64,000 nt of DNA, taken from contig NZ_JARJBB010000001.1 of assembly GCF_029269835.1 (NCBI RefSeq), positions 806,001-870,000 of the forward strand. The letters are read 5' to 3'. The stretch comes from Streptomyces tropicalis. Lineage in GTDB: Bacteria > Actinomycetota > Actinomycetes > Streptomycetales > Streptomycetaceae. A program made the translations under genes and the position numbers. The stretch's first letter is position 1, and each line of letters opens with the position of its first letter. Below the pieces are notes generated by a model. That model searched no databases and was not told the DNA's origin. It was given only the letters and a program-made list of their open reading frames with translations. Shown here piece by piece: positions 38,208-49,466 of this stretch.

Positions 38208-39680
38208 TCAGTCCGCCACGAACGTGTGGGCCGCCTTGTCGTGCCAGCACTGGTGCCACGGCCGGTCGACCACGCACCACAGCACACCGAGCACGCCGAT
38301 GCCGAGCAGGCCCGGCACGCTGTAGACCAGCCAGCGGCGCAGGGCGGCGCCGAAGGTCGGGGCGTCGTGGCCCTCGATGTCGCGGACCTGCAGGCCGCAC
38401 AGCCGCTTGCCCAGGGTGCGGCCCCACCGGGCGGTCGGCAGCACCTCGTAGACGACGCCGAACAGCAGCAGGACGGCGAGGACGATGCCGAGGTACGTCC
38501 CCGTCGTGCCGTCGAGCAGCCACACCGTGACGGTGCGGCCGGACAGCTTGGCGGCCTCGATCTTGGCGTCGACGTGGTCGACCGCCCGGACGCCGAGCGG
38601 GACGGCGGCCGCCGCGGTGACGCCCGTGAGGACGGCCGTGTCGACGAGCCGGGCCGCGAGCCGCTTGCCGAGGCCGGCGGGCCGGGCCGCGGCCTGCCGT
38701 CGTGCGGCCGCGGTGAACGGGTCCTCGACCGGCGGTTTCCACGGCGCGACGGGCTGGTCGTCGGAGGACTCCGCGAGCCGGTGCACCTGCTGCGCCCAGG
38801 AGGACTGGCCACCGCCGGGGCCGCTGGTCAGCGGAGCGGGGGCGGGAGCGGCGGACTGCTGCGGCACACCCGGCACGGCGGGCGCGGCGGCCGGGTGGTG
38901 GGCGGCGGGGACCTGCGGGGCGGGAGCCGCGGCGGCGGGGCCGGGCTGCGCCGTGGCCGCGCGGGCCGCCGCCGCCTTCCCCGCGCCGAAGCCCGGGGCA
39001 CCGGCGCCCTGGCCCGCCCCGGCGCCGTGCGCGGGAGCCTCCTGGGCGGGCAACGGGTTCGCGGGGCCGGGCGCCGGACCGTGGCGCGGCACCGCCCGGA
39101 AGGTCATCGTGCCCTCGTCGGCGCGCGGCCGGGCGGGAGCCGGGACACCGGACGCACCCGGAGCCGGGGGGCCGGCGTCGGCCGCGGCCCCGTCGGCGCC
39201 GGGGGCCCGACGCCGCAGCAGGAACGTGCCGTCACCGGACGCCGGTTCGCCCGCCGGGGCCGGTGCGAAGCCGTCCGCCGCGGCAGGTGAGCGCGGGTCG
39301 GTCCCGGCCGGGGCGCCCCAGGACACCCGGCGGTCCTGGTCGCCGCCGAAGCCGGACTGGCGGGAGCGGTCGGCGCCCCACGCCGACGCCGGCTCGGAGC
39401 CGGCGCCCTGCGGCGGTCCGCCGGGGGCGGGCCCGGCGGGCTCCTCGACGGGGTCCTCGTCGAAGAAGTGCGGGCCCGTCTCCTCCACCGCCGGGGCAGC
39501 GGGCGCGGGCCGGGCGCCGGGCGGCGGGCTGAGCGGCTCGCCGTCGGACGGGGCCGGCCGGCTGGTGCCGGGCACCCACGCGGCTCCGTTCCAGTACCGG
39601 ACGTATCCGGGGATGGACGGGTCCGGGTAATAACCCTCGCGGGGCCTGTCGTCACCGGGTGCCGGAGTTGGGGCGCTCAT
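38208..39680 (-). CDS. DUF2510-RDD fusion membrane protein
   Basis: 490 aa. An N-terminal DUF2510 motif (GYYPDPSIPGYVRYWNGAAW) is followed by about 310 residues of Pro/Ala/Gly-rich sequence predicted to be disordered, then a C-terminal RDD domain (GLGKRLAARLVDTAVLTGV ... ARWGRTLGKRLCGLQVRD ... HDKAAHTFVAD). The tandem arrangement with the preceding RDD gene, 123 nt apart, is typical of Streptomyces. Function unknown. Confidence 0.85.
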   Translation of the reverse strand: MSAPTPAPGDDRPREGYYPDPSIPGYVRYWNGAAWVPGTSRPAPSDGEPLSPPPGARPAPAAPAVEETGPHFFDEDPVEEPAGPAPGGPPQGAGSEPASAWGADRSRQSGFGGDQDRRVSWGAPAGTDPRSPAAADGFAPAPAGEPASGDGTFLLRRRAPGADGAAADAGPPAPGASGVPAPARPRADEGTMTFRAVPRHGPAPGPANPLPAQEAPAHGAGAGQGAGAPGFGAGKAAAARAATAQPGPAAAAPAPQVPAAHHPAAAPAVPGVPQQSAAPAPAPLTSGPGGGQSSWAQQVHRLAESSDDQPVAPWKPPVEDPFTAAARRQAAARPAGLGKRLAARLVDTAVLTGVTAAAAVPLGVRAVDHVDAKIEAAKLSGRTVTVWLLDGTTGTYLGIVLAVLLLFGVVYEVLPTARWGRTLGKRLCGLQVRDIEGHDAPTFGAALRRWLVYSVPGLLGIGVLGVLWCVVDRPWHQCWHDKAAHTFVAD

Positions 39681-39917
39681 GGTCCGTCGTCCCGTATCTG
39701 CTCGGGGGTCGTCTGGGCCCCCACATCTATCAGACCGGCGCAGCCGCCACCGCCAGTCCGCCCCGACCCACTCCTTTCCGGGCAACCTCGTACACGGACT
39801 TCACATCCGCGGAAGCCCGCGTCGAAAAAGTTCCGCCGACCCGCGTAACGCCGGACGCCCGGCGGCCTCTCCACTCGTGCGGGCCCGCGCGGGCCCGCGG
39901 CGGAAAGGAGACACGTC

Positions 39918-40337
39918 GTGCAGCACACCGTGGTGGAGCGGGAGTTGGGACTGCGGCGCGTCCTGTCGCCCGAACGCGGCGTCCCGGTGGCGGCGCGGCT
40001 CGGGTACCGCACCACCGACCCGTACGCCGTGCGCCTCGCCTTCCGCGTCGACTCCGCGGACCCCGTGCGGTGGATTCGCCCGGGAGCTGCTGGTGGAGGG
40101 CGTGTTCCGGCCGAGCGGGCGGGGCGACGTGCGGGTGTGGCCGTCCCGGCCCGGACAGGCGCGGCGTCGTCCTGCCGGCGCCGGCCCCGCCCGGCGGCGA
40201 GGCGCTGCTGGAGGCACCGGCGGCGGCAGGTGTCGGCCTGGCTGGAGCGGACGCTGCGGGTGGTCCCGCCGGGCAGCGAGGGCGAACGGCTCGGGCTGGA
40301 CGACGGGCTCACCGGGCTGCTCGCCCCGGACGCCTGA
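39918..40337 (+). pseudogene. ssgG: SsgA-like sporulation protein gene with three frame shifts (ssgG-like)
   Basis: The frame from GTG 39918 gives VVERELGLRRVLSPERGVPV and RLGYRTTDPYAVRLAF, the SsgA-family N-terminus. Homology then moves to the next frame (FARELLVEGVFRPSGRGDVR, from 40075), then to the third (RRGVVLPAPAPPGGEALLEA, from 40157), and returns to the first at 40227 (QVSAWLERTLRVVPPGSEGE), ending at 40337. Each switch is +1 (one base inserted or two lost), so the ends stay in phase. SALPs guide septation during sporulation; SsgG affects septum placement in S. coelicolor. GGAAAGGAG lies 7 nt before the start. Either a pseudogene or a sequence-quality problem. Confidence 0.85.
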
Positions 40338-40364
40338 GCGCCCGGGACGCCCGTGCCGCAGCGG

Positions 40365-41765
40365 TCAGAAGAGCTTGCCCGGGTTGAGCAGGCCCAGCGG
40401 GTCGAAGGCGAGCTTGACCGCCCGCTGCATCTCCATGCCCACCGGGCCCACCTCGCGTGCCAGCCACTCCTTCTTCAGCACGCCCACGCCGTGCTCGCCG
40501 GTGATCGTGCCGCCGAGCTCCAGGCCGAGCGCCATGATCTCGTCGAAGGACTCGCGGGCGCGCCGCGACTCGTCGGGGTCCTGCGCGTCGAAGCAGACCG
40601 TGGGATGGGTGTTGCCGTCCCCGGCGTGCGCGCAGACACCGATGGTGAGCCCGTACTTCCCGGCGATGCGCTCGACCCCCTCGAGCATCTCGCCGAGCCG
40701 GGACCGGGGCACGCACACGTCGTCGATCATCGTGGTGCCCTTGACCGCCTCCAGCGCGGTGAGCGCCAGGCGCCGGGCCTGGAGGAGCATCTCGGACTCG
40801 GCGGCGTCCTCGGCCGGGACGACCTGGGTGGCGCCGGCCGCCTCGCACAGCGCGCCGACGGCGGCGAGGTCGGCGGCCGGGTCCGGGGTGTCGAACGCGG
40901 CCAGCAGCAGCGCCTCCGTGGTCTCCGGGAGCCCCATGCGGGCGAGGTCGTTGACGGCCTTCACGGTGGTGCGGTCCATCAGCTCCAGCAGGGAGGGGAC
41001 GTGGCCGCCCTCCATGATCCGGCAGACCGCGTCGCAGGCGGCGGCCGCGGAGGCGAACTCGGCGGCCAGCACCAGCTGTTGCGGCGGCTTCGGCTTCAGC
41101 GCGAGGACCGCGCGCACGACGATGCCGAGGGAGCCCTCGGAGCCCACGAACAGCCGGGTGAGGTCGTACCCGGCGACGCCCTTGGCGGTGCGGCGGCCGG
41201 TGGACATCAGGCGGCCGTCGGCGAGGACGACGTCGAGTCCGAGGACGTACTCGGCGGTGACGCCGTACTTCACGCAGCACAGGCCGCCGGAGGCGGTGCC
41301 GATGTTGCCTCCGATGGTGCACGTCTCCCAGCTGGAGGGGTCCGGCGGGTAGCAGAGGCCGTGCTCGTTCACCGCGCGGGACAGCGCGGCGTTGACGACA
41401 CCCGGCTCGACGACCGCGATCCGGTCCACCGGGTTGATCTCCAGGATGCGGTCCATCCGGGTCAGGGACAGGACGATGCAGCCGTCGGAGGCGTTGGCGC
41501 CGCCGGACAGCCCGGTGCGGGCGCCCTGGGGGACGACCGGCACGCGCAGCTCGGTGGCGGTGCGCATGACGTGCTGGACCTGTTCGACGGTGCGGGGCAG
41601 GACGACGACGGCCGGGGCGCCGGACGGGCAGAAGCTCGCCATGTCGTTGGCGTAGGAGACGGTGACGTCGGGATCGATGAGGACCGCCTCGGCCGGCAGG
41701 CCCGCGAGGAGCCGGTCGGTGAGGTGGCCCTGGGCGGCGTCGGGTGCGGCGTGGATACGGCTCAT
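40365..41765 (-). CDS. FAD-linked oxidase, GlcD/D-lactate dehydrogenase family
   Basis: 466 aa. PCMH-type FAD-binding domain with VVPQGARTGLSGG and the flavin loop CTIGGNIGTASGGLCCVKYG, followed by the FAD-oxidase C-terminal domain ending TGEHGVGVLKKEWL and AFDPLGLLNPGK. The C-terminal pattern (HAGDGNTHPTVCFD, metal and hydroxyacid binding) fits glycolate or D-2-hydroxyacid oxidation. No GlcE/GlcF partner is adjacent. The ATG at 41765 has no evident ribosome-binding site. The divergent TPR gene starts 100 bp away. Confidence 0.9.
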   Translation of the reverse strand: MSRIHAAPDAAQGHLTDRLLAGLPAEAVLIDPDVTVSYANDMASFCPSGAPAVVVLPRTVEQVQHVMRTATELRVPVVPQGARTGLSGGANASDGCIVLSLTRMDRILEINPVDRIAVVEPGVVNAALSRAVNEHGLCYPPDPSSWETCTIGGNIGTASGGLCCVKYGVTAEYVLGLDVVLADGRLMSTGRRTAKGVAGYDLTRLFVGSEGSLGIVVRAVLALKPKPPQQLVLAAEFASAAAACDAVCRIMEGGHVPSLLELMDRTTVKAVNDLARMGLPETTEALLLAAFDTPDPAADLAAVGALCEAAGATQVVPAEDAAESEMLLQARRLALTALEAVKGTTMIDDVCVPRSRLGEMLEGVERIAGKYGLTIGVCAHAGDGNTHPTVCFDAQDPDESRRARESFDEIMALGLELGGTITGEHGVGVLKKEWLAREVGPVGMEMQRAVKLAFDPLGLLNPGKLF

Positions 41766-41864
41766 GATCACAGCGTGGCACCCGGGGCCATCGGTGTGAA
41801 CCCCGTCGGCCGCACCCCTGGGCCTACCGGGTGGCGGTCGTCGTATTGACGCACAGTATGCGCC

Positions 41865-43475
41865 ATGGACAAGCGACGGGAGACGGGCCGGGCGGCGGTG
41901 CCCCGGCGGCGCGGCCGGGTGATGCACAGGGCACTCGCCGCCCTGGTCGCGGGCGGGGTGGCGGCCGGCGGGACGTGGCTGCTGCTGCCCTCGCCCGAGC
42001 GGAGGCCCGCAGCACCGGCGCCCGCGGCGGGCGCGCTGGCGGCGGTGACGGCCGGGGCCCCGGTGGCGCTGCCGGACCTCGCGGCGCTGATCGGGGACCG
42101 GCAGCGGCATCTGACGGCGCATCCGCAGGACGCGTCCGCGTGGGCGGTGCTCGGGGCCGCCTTCGTGGAGCGGGGCCGCAGGACGGCCGACGGCGGCGAC
42201 TACCGGCGGGCCGACACGGCGCTGCGGACCTCGCTGCGGCTGACGCCCGGCCGGAACGCGGCGGCGCTGGAGGGGCTGGCGGCGCTGGCCGACCAGCGGC
42301 GGGACTTCCGCGCGGCCCGGACCTACGGCGAGCAGGCGCTGAAGCTGGAGCCCGGGCGCTGGACGGCGTACGGGCCGCTGATCGACGCCTGCTCCGGGCT
42401 CGGTGACCGCCCGGCCGCGCAGCGCGCCCTGGACAGGCTGCTGAAGCTGCACCGGGCCCCGGCGGTGCAGGCGCAGGCGGCGAAGGTGTTCTGGGACCGG
42501 GGCTGGCGGGAGGACGCGGCGGCCCAGCTCGCGGACGCGGCGGCGGCCGCGGCGACACCGGTGGAGCAGGCGGCCTACGTGGAGCAGGCGGGGCGGATCG
42601 CCTGGGAGCGCGGGGACCTGGAGGACGCGCTGCGGCACTTCGAGACGGCGCTGCGGCTCGACCCGGGCCAGTGGGCGGCGCTGGCCGGCAAGGGGCGGGC
42701 GCTGGCCGCGCTGGACCGGCCCAGGGAGGCGGTGCGGGCGTACCGGTCGGCGCTGTCCCGGCAGCCGCGCCCCGAGTACGCGCTGGAGCTGGGCGAGTTG
42801 TACGAGTCGCTCGGGCTGAGGGCGCCGGCGAGGACCCAGTACGACCTGCTGCGCACCCGGGTCGGGCAGGACGCGGCGGCGGGCGTCGACGACGAGCTGG
42901 TGCTGGGGCGCTTCGAGGCGGACCACGGGCAGGCGGAGGCGGCGGTGTGGCGGCTGCGGGCCGAGTGGCACCGGCAGCCGGGGGCGGCGGTGGCCGACGC
43001 GCTGGGGTGGGCTCTGCACCGGGACGGGCAGGACACGGAGGCGCTGAAGTTCGTCACCACGGCGACGGACAAGGCGGGGGGCGGCGCGGTGCGCAGTGCC
43101 CTCTACGCCTACCACCGCGGGATGGTCGAGCGGGAGCTGGACCTGACCGGGCCGGCGCGCCGGCACCTGGAGGAGGCGCTGCGGACCAACCCCTACTTCT
43201 CGCCGCTGGAGGCGCCCCGGGCGAGGAAGGCACTGTCGGCGCTCGGTGAGCCGCCCGACGAGGAGCCGCCGACGGACGACGCCGGGCCGTCGGCCGAGGA
43301 CGTCCCGCCGTCGCACCAGGGTGCCTCGCCGCCGGCGCAGGCGACGCCCCGTCCGACGCGGACGGCGCCCGGCCCGACGCGGACGGCGCCACCGCCACCA
43401 CCGGCCGCGGCACCGCCCGCCGCGGCACCGCCGGCCCCGGCCGCGGCACCGCCGGCGGTGCCGCCCGGGCGGTGA
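41865..43475 (+). CDS. Membrane-anchored TPR protein
   Basis: 536 aa. A signal-anchor helix (about residues 21-42) after a very basic N-tail, then at least eight tetratricopeptide-like repeats between residues 75 and 445 (for example WAVLGAAFVERGRRTADGGD, AGRIAWERGDLEDALRHFET, FHRGMVEREL-like). The last 80 residues are Pro/Ala/Thr-rich. TPR arrays mediate protein contacts; the partner is unknown. Position next to the FAD oxidase is not evidence of shared function. Confidence 0.8.
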   Translation: MDKRRETGRAAVPRRRGRVMHRALAALVAGGVAAGGTWLLLPSPERRPAAPAPAAGALAAVTAGAPVALPDLAALIGDRQRHLTAHPQDASAWAVLGAAFVERGRRTADGGDYRRADTALRTSLRLTPGRNAAALEGLAALADQRRDFRAARTYGEQALKLEPGRWTAYGPLIDACSGLGDRPAAQRALDRLLKLHRAPAVQAQAAKVFWDRGWREDAAAQLADAAAAAATPVEQAAYVEQAGRIAWERGDLEDALRHFETALRLDPGQWAALAGKGRALAALDRPREAVRAYRSALSRQPRPEYALELGELYESLGLRAPARTQYDLLRTRVGQDAAAGVDDELVLGRFEADHGQAEAAVWRLRAEWHRQPGAAVADALGWALHRDGQDTEALKFVTTATDKAGGGAVRSALYAYHRGMVERELDLTGPARRHLEEALRTNPYFSPLEAPRARKALSALGEPPDEEPPTDDAGPSAEDVPPSHQGASPPAQATPRPTRTAPGPTRTAPPPPPAAAPPAAAPPAPAAAPPAVPPGR

Positions 43476-43519
43476 TCCCCGCGGTGGCGGCACCCCGCGC
43501 CGGGCGCGGGCCGCAACGG

Positions 43520-45724
<2,205 letters not shown>

Positions 45725-46516
45725 CTAGCAGGCCGGGACCGTGCCCGTGCCCTTCTGGAGTGCCGACAGGGCGGTCACCGCGCCCTGGAGGGTGGTCACC
45801 GGGACCAGGCGGAGGCCCTTCGGGAGTTCCGCCTTCGCGTCGGCGCACTCCGCCTTCGGGACCAGGAAGACGGTGGCGCCGTCCCGGCGCGCGGCCTGGG
45901 TCTTCAGTGAGACGCCGCCCACCGCGCCGACCGTGCCGTCGCCCGCGATCGTCCCCGTGCCGGCGACGGTGCGGCCGCCGGTGAGGTCGCCTCCGCCGCC
46001 GTTGCCGTCGATCTTGTCCACGATGCCGAGGGAGAACAGCAGGCCCGCGCTGGGCCCGCCGACGTCGGCCAGCTTCAGGCTGACCTTGACGCCCTTGCCG
46101 TTCAGACGGAGGTAGCCGAGTGCGGCGCGGGTCGCCGCGTCCTGCGACTGCTGCATCTGCGCGGCGTTGTGCTGCTCGATCTCCTTGACGCTGTTGCCGG
46201 TCGGGTAGACCGCGTCGCGCGGCATGACCGCGCGGTCCGTCGCGAACCAGCCGCCGATCACGTCGCCGAGCGAGACGCGCGCGTCCGGACCGGTCGCCTC
46301 GATGGTCGTCATCCGCAACTGCCCGCTGGTGGCCCGGGTGGGCGCGCCGGAGATCGTGATCACCTGGGTGCCCTTGTTCTTGCCGAGCACGTTCGCCGTG
46401 ATCCCCGGCTGCGCGACCGAGAACGGCAGCGGCGCCAGGGCCGCCGCGAGGAGCAGGCCGACGACGGGGACGGCGCAGACGGCCACGGCCTGGAGACGTG
46501 TGAGGCGAGAGAGCAC
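45725..46516 (-). CDS. YlbL-like S16 (Lon-type) protease, membrane-anchored
   Basis: 263 aa. An N-terminal helix (about 9-30), a middle region, and a Lon-like proteolytic domain with catalytic Ser156 (VGGPSAGLLFSLG) and Lys205 (GGVSLKTQAARRDG). YlbL proteins usually carry a PDZ domain between the anchor and the S16 domain; the intervening 110 residues here (ITANVLGKNKGTQV...) show no clear PDZ GLGF-like loop. It faces the outside of the cell and has no ATPase domain. Start ATG at 46516. Confidence 0.87.
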   Translation of the reverse strand: MLSRLTRLQAVAVCAVPVVGLLLAAALAPLPFSVAQPGITANVLGKNKGTQVITISGAPTRATSGQLRMTTIEATGPDARVSLGDVIGGWFATDRAVMPRDAVYPTGNSVKEIEQHNAAQMQQSQDAATRAALGYLRLNGKGVKVSLKLADVGGPSAGLLFSLGIVDKIDGNGGGGDLTGGRTVAGTGTIAGDGTVGAVGGVSLKTQAARRDGATVFLVPKAECADAKAELPKGLRLVPVTTLQGAVTALSALQKGTGTVPAC

Positions 46517-46578
46517 GCCATCAATCTACGCGACGGAACCGCCCGTTCCGAGGTCGGCCGGAGCCGCGCCCGGACGGC

Positions 46579-47220
46579 TCAGCGCAGCGCCTCCGCCACC
46601 TCGCGGGCCGCCTCCATCACCCGCGGGCCGACCCGCTCCGGCACCGAGTCCGCCAGCATCACCACCCCGACGCTGCCCTCCACCCCGGTCACTCCGAGCA
46701 GCGGTGCCGCCGCCCCGCTGGCACCGGCCTCCAGCTCGCCGTGGGTGAGGGTGTATCCGGGGTCCGCCGCGCGCTGCAGACGGGCCGCGAGTATCGCCTT
46801 GCCGGCGGCCCCCCGGTCCAGCGGATGCCGGAAACCGGCCCGGTAGGCCACGTGGTAGTCCGTCCACGTCGGTTCGACCACGGCGACCGCCAGCGCCTCC
46901 GCCCCGTCGACCAGCGTCAGGTGGGCGGTCGCGCCTATGTCCTCGGCCAGCGCACGCAGCGCGGGCAGCGCCGCCTCCCGTACCAGGGGGTGCACCTGGC
47001 GGCCCAGCCGCAGCACCCCGAGCCCGACCCGGGCGCGGCCGCCGAGGTCGCGGCGGACCAGCGAGTGCTGTTCCAGCGTGGCGAGCAGCCGGTACACCAC
47101 GGTCCTGTTCACGCCCAGTCTCTGGGAGAGTTCGGTGACGGTCAGCCCGTGGTCCGTGTCGGCGAGCAGCTTGAGGACCTTCAGCCCCCGGTCGAGCGTC
47201 TGGGAGGTCTCCGCGGTCAC
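46579..47220 (-). CDS. IclR family transcriptional regulator
   Basis: 213 aa. N-terminal HTH (LDRGLKVLKLLADTDHGLTV, then QRLGVNRTVVYRLLATLEQH) and a ligand-binding domain typical of IclR (HLTLVDGAEALAVAVVEP; HPLDRGAAGKAILA). The GTG at 47220 is chosen because AAGGAG lies 8 nt upstream; the GTG three codons earlier overlaps that site. Possible target: the adjacent genes or a distant catabolic operon. Confidence 0.88.
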   Translation of the reverse strand: MTAETSQTLDRGLKVLKLLADTDHGLTVTELSQRLGVNRTVVYRLLATLEQHSLVRRDLGGRARVGLGVLRLGRQVHPLVREAALPALRALAEDIGATAHLTLVDGAEALAVAVVEPTWTDYHVAYRAGFRHPLDRGAAGKAILAARLQRAADPGYTLTHGELEAGASGAAAPLLGVTGVEGSVGVVMLADSVPERVGPRVMEAAREVAEALR

Positions 47221-47547
47221 GACGCCCACTCCTTCGGTGGTGAGGTCGGCGGGCCTCCTCGTGGTGGATGCGTCCCGGTGTCCCGTCCGTGACGCGCCTC
47301 AGAGGCCGCCGATCGGCCGGCCGTCCGGGCGGTCGTCCCGGACGCGAGTCGCTTCACGGCTGCGCTCCGCGGCGGCGCTGCCACGGGGCGTGTGCGTAGC
47401 GGGACAGTAGCGAAGCCGGTTCGCTGAGCGGAAGGCTTCGTCCAGAATCCGGTCACGGGCCGGTACGGACTGCCGGCGTTCGTCCCGATACGTACGCCCA
47501 CCTGCGGGGCCGGGTGCTCAGCGGCGCCCACGCCGCCCGGCACCGCG
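47221..47547. other. Intergenic region upstream of the IclR regulator
   Basis: 327 bases with no gene. It lies between the IclR start and the helicase stop, so it must contain the IclR promoter and the helicase transcript end. GC-rich dyads (around 47300-47345) are present but none is long enough to call confidently. Confidence 0.4.
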
Positions 47548-49344
47548 TCACCGCATCCGGGTCGCCCACTCCTGCACCTTGGCGATCCGCTGCCGCAGCT
47601 GCCCGGCCGTCGCCTCCGCGCTCGGCGGGCCGCCGCACACCCGGCGCAGCTCGGTGTGGATCACGCCGTGCGGCTTGCCGCTCTGGTGCACGTAGGCGCC
47701 GACCATCGTGTTGAGCTGCTTGCGCAGCTCCATCATCTCCTTGTGGGAGACCACCGGCCGCCGCTCGGCGGGCAGTTCGAGCAGGTCGGCCTCGGAGTCC
47801 GGCTTCTTGCGGCTGTGCGCGATCTGCCGTGCCTGCCGCTTCTGCAGCAGCATCTGCACCTGCTCCGGCTCGAGCAGGCCGGGGATGCCGAGGTAGTCCT
47901 GCTCCTCCTCGCTGCCGGGGTGGGCCTGCATGCCGAACTCGGCGCCGTCGTAGAGGACCCGGTCGAAGACGGCGTCGGACTCCAGCGCCTCGAAGGGCAG
48001 CATGTCCTGCTCGCCGGTGTCCTCGTCCTGCTCCTTGTTCGCCTCCTCCATCTCCTTCTCGGACTCGGCGTACGGGTCCTCCTCACCCTCCTTCTTCGGC
48101 TTGTCGAGGGCGTGGTCCCGCTCGACCTCCATCTCGTTGGCGAAGGTGAGCAGGTCGGGCACGGTCGGCAGGAAGACGGAGGCGGTCTCGCCGCGGCGCC
48201 GGGACCGCACGAAGCGGCCGACGGCCTGCGCGAAGAACAGCGGGGTGGAGATCGTGGTGGCGTAGACGCCGACGGCGAGCCGCGGCACGTCGACGCCCTC
48301 GGACACCATGCGGACGGCGACCATCCAGCGGTCGTCGCCGTGGCTGAAGTCGTCGATCCGCCGCGAGGCGCCCGTGTCGTCGGACAGCACCAGGGTGGCC
48401 GCGCTGCCGGTGATCTCACGGATCAGCTTGGCGTAGGCGCGGGCCTGCTCCTGGTCGGAGGCGATCACCAGGGCACCGGCGTCCGGGATGGCCTTGCGGA
48501 CCTCGGTCAGCCGCTGGTCGGCGGCGCGCAGCACGGACGGCATCCACTCGCCGCGCGGGTCGAGCGCGGTGCGCCAGGCCTGGCTGACCGCGTCCTTCGT
48601 CATGGGCTCGCCGAGCCGGGCCGCGATCTCGTCGCCCGCCTTGGTGCGCCAGCGCATGTTGCCGCTGTAGGAGAGGAAGATGACGGGGCGCACGACACCG
48701 TCGGAGAGCGCGGAGCCGTAGCCGTAGGTGTAGTCCGCGGCGGACCGCCGGATCCCGTCCAGCCCCTCCTCGTACGTGACGAAGGGGATGGGGTTGGTGT
48801 CGGAGCGGAACGGCGTGCCGGTCAGCGCCAGGCGCCGGGTGGCGGGCTCGAAGGCCTCCAGGCATGCCTCGCCCCAGGACTTGGAGTCGCCGGCGTGGTG
48901 GATCTCGTCGAGGATGACAAGGGTCTTGCGCTGCTCGCTGCGGTTGCGGTGCAGCATGGGGCGCACGCCGACACCGGCGTACGTGACGGCGACGCCGTCG
49001 TAGTCCTTGCCGAGCGGGCCGGCGCTGTACTCGGGATCGAGCTTGATCCCGATGCGCGCGGCGGCCTCGGCCCACTGCTTCTTCAGGTGCTCGGTCGGCG
49101 CGACCACGGTCACCTGCTGCACGACGTGGTGGTGCAGCAGCCAGGAGGCGAGGGTGAGGGCGAAGGTCGTCTTGCCGGCGCCGGGCGTGGCGACGGCGAG
49201 GAAGTCGCGCGGCTGCTCCTGGATGTACTTGTCCATCGCGCCCTGCTGCCAGGCGCGCAGCTTGCTGGCGGTGCCCCAGGGGGCGCGGCCCGGGAAGGCG
49301 GGCGACAGGTGGTGGGAACTGGAGCTGGCGGCGGTGGTAGTCAC
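47548..49344 (-). CDS. DEAD/DEAH-box SF2 helicase
   Basis: 598 aa. Walker A ATPGAGKTTFALTLASWLLH, DEIHH Walker B (motif II), TGTPFRSD (motif III), and QAVGRFVRSRRRG (motif VI). A highly acidic, Glu/Lys-rich insert (about 430-480; GEEDPYAESEKEMEEANKEQ) follows the second RecA lobe. Belongs to the broad restriction-helicase/type III-like group (COG1061). The GTG start (49344) is uncertain because the frame is open further upstream. Function: ATP-driven nucleic-acid remodelling, no specific pathway visible. Confidence 0.88.
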   Translation of the reverse strand: MTTTAASSSSHHLSPAFPGRAPWGTASKLRAWQQGAMDKYIQEQPRDFLAVATPGAGKTTFALTLASWLLHHHVVQQVTVVAPTEHLKKQWAEAAARIGIKLDPEYSAGPLGKDYDGVAVTYAGVGVRPMLHRNRSEQRKTLVILDEIHHAGDSKSWGEACLEAFEPATRRLALTGTPFRSDTNPIPFVTYEEGLDGIRRSAADYTYGYGSALSDGVVRPVIFLSYSGNMRWRTKAGDEIAARLGEPMTKDAVSQAWRTALDPRGEWMPSVLRAADQRLTEVRKAIPDAGALVIASDQEQARAYAKLIREITGSAATLVLSDDTGASRRIDDFSHGDDRWMVAVRMVSEGVDVPRLAVGVYATTISTPLFFAQAVGRFVRSRRRGETASVFLPTVPDLLTFANEMEVERDHALDKPKKEGEEDPYAESEKEMEEANKEQDEDTGEQDMLPFEALESDAVFDRVLYDGAEFGMQAHPGSEEEQDYLGIPGLLEPEQVQMLLQKRQARQIAHSRKKPDSEADLLELPAERRPVVSHKEMMELRKQLNTMVGAYVHQSGKPHGVIHTELRRVCGGPPSAEATAGQLRQRIAKVQEWATRMR

Positions 49345-49466
49345 GGTCTCCGGAGGATCACGAGATCGACGTCGGGCTGGCTGTGTATGACAACCGGGCC
49401 ACCCTACCGGTGCGTCCGCCCCTCTCCCGGCCCGACGCCGCGGCTCCGCCGCGGGTGCGACACGCG

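Noticed and set aside
41821..41864. TTGAC/TATGC as a promoter for the TPR gene
   Set aside because: TTGAC at 41847 and TATGCG at 41857 are too close together to be -35 and -10 elements.
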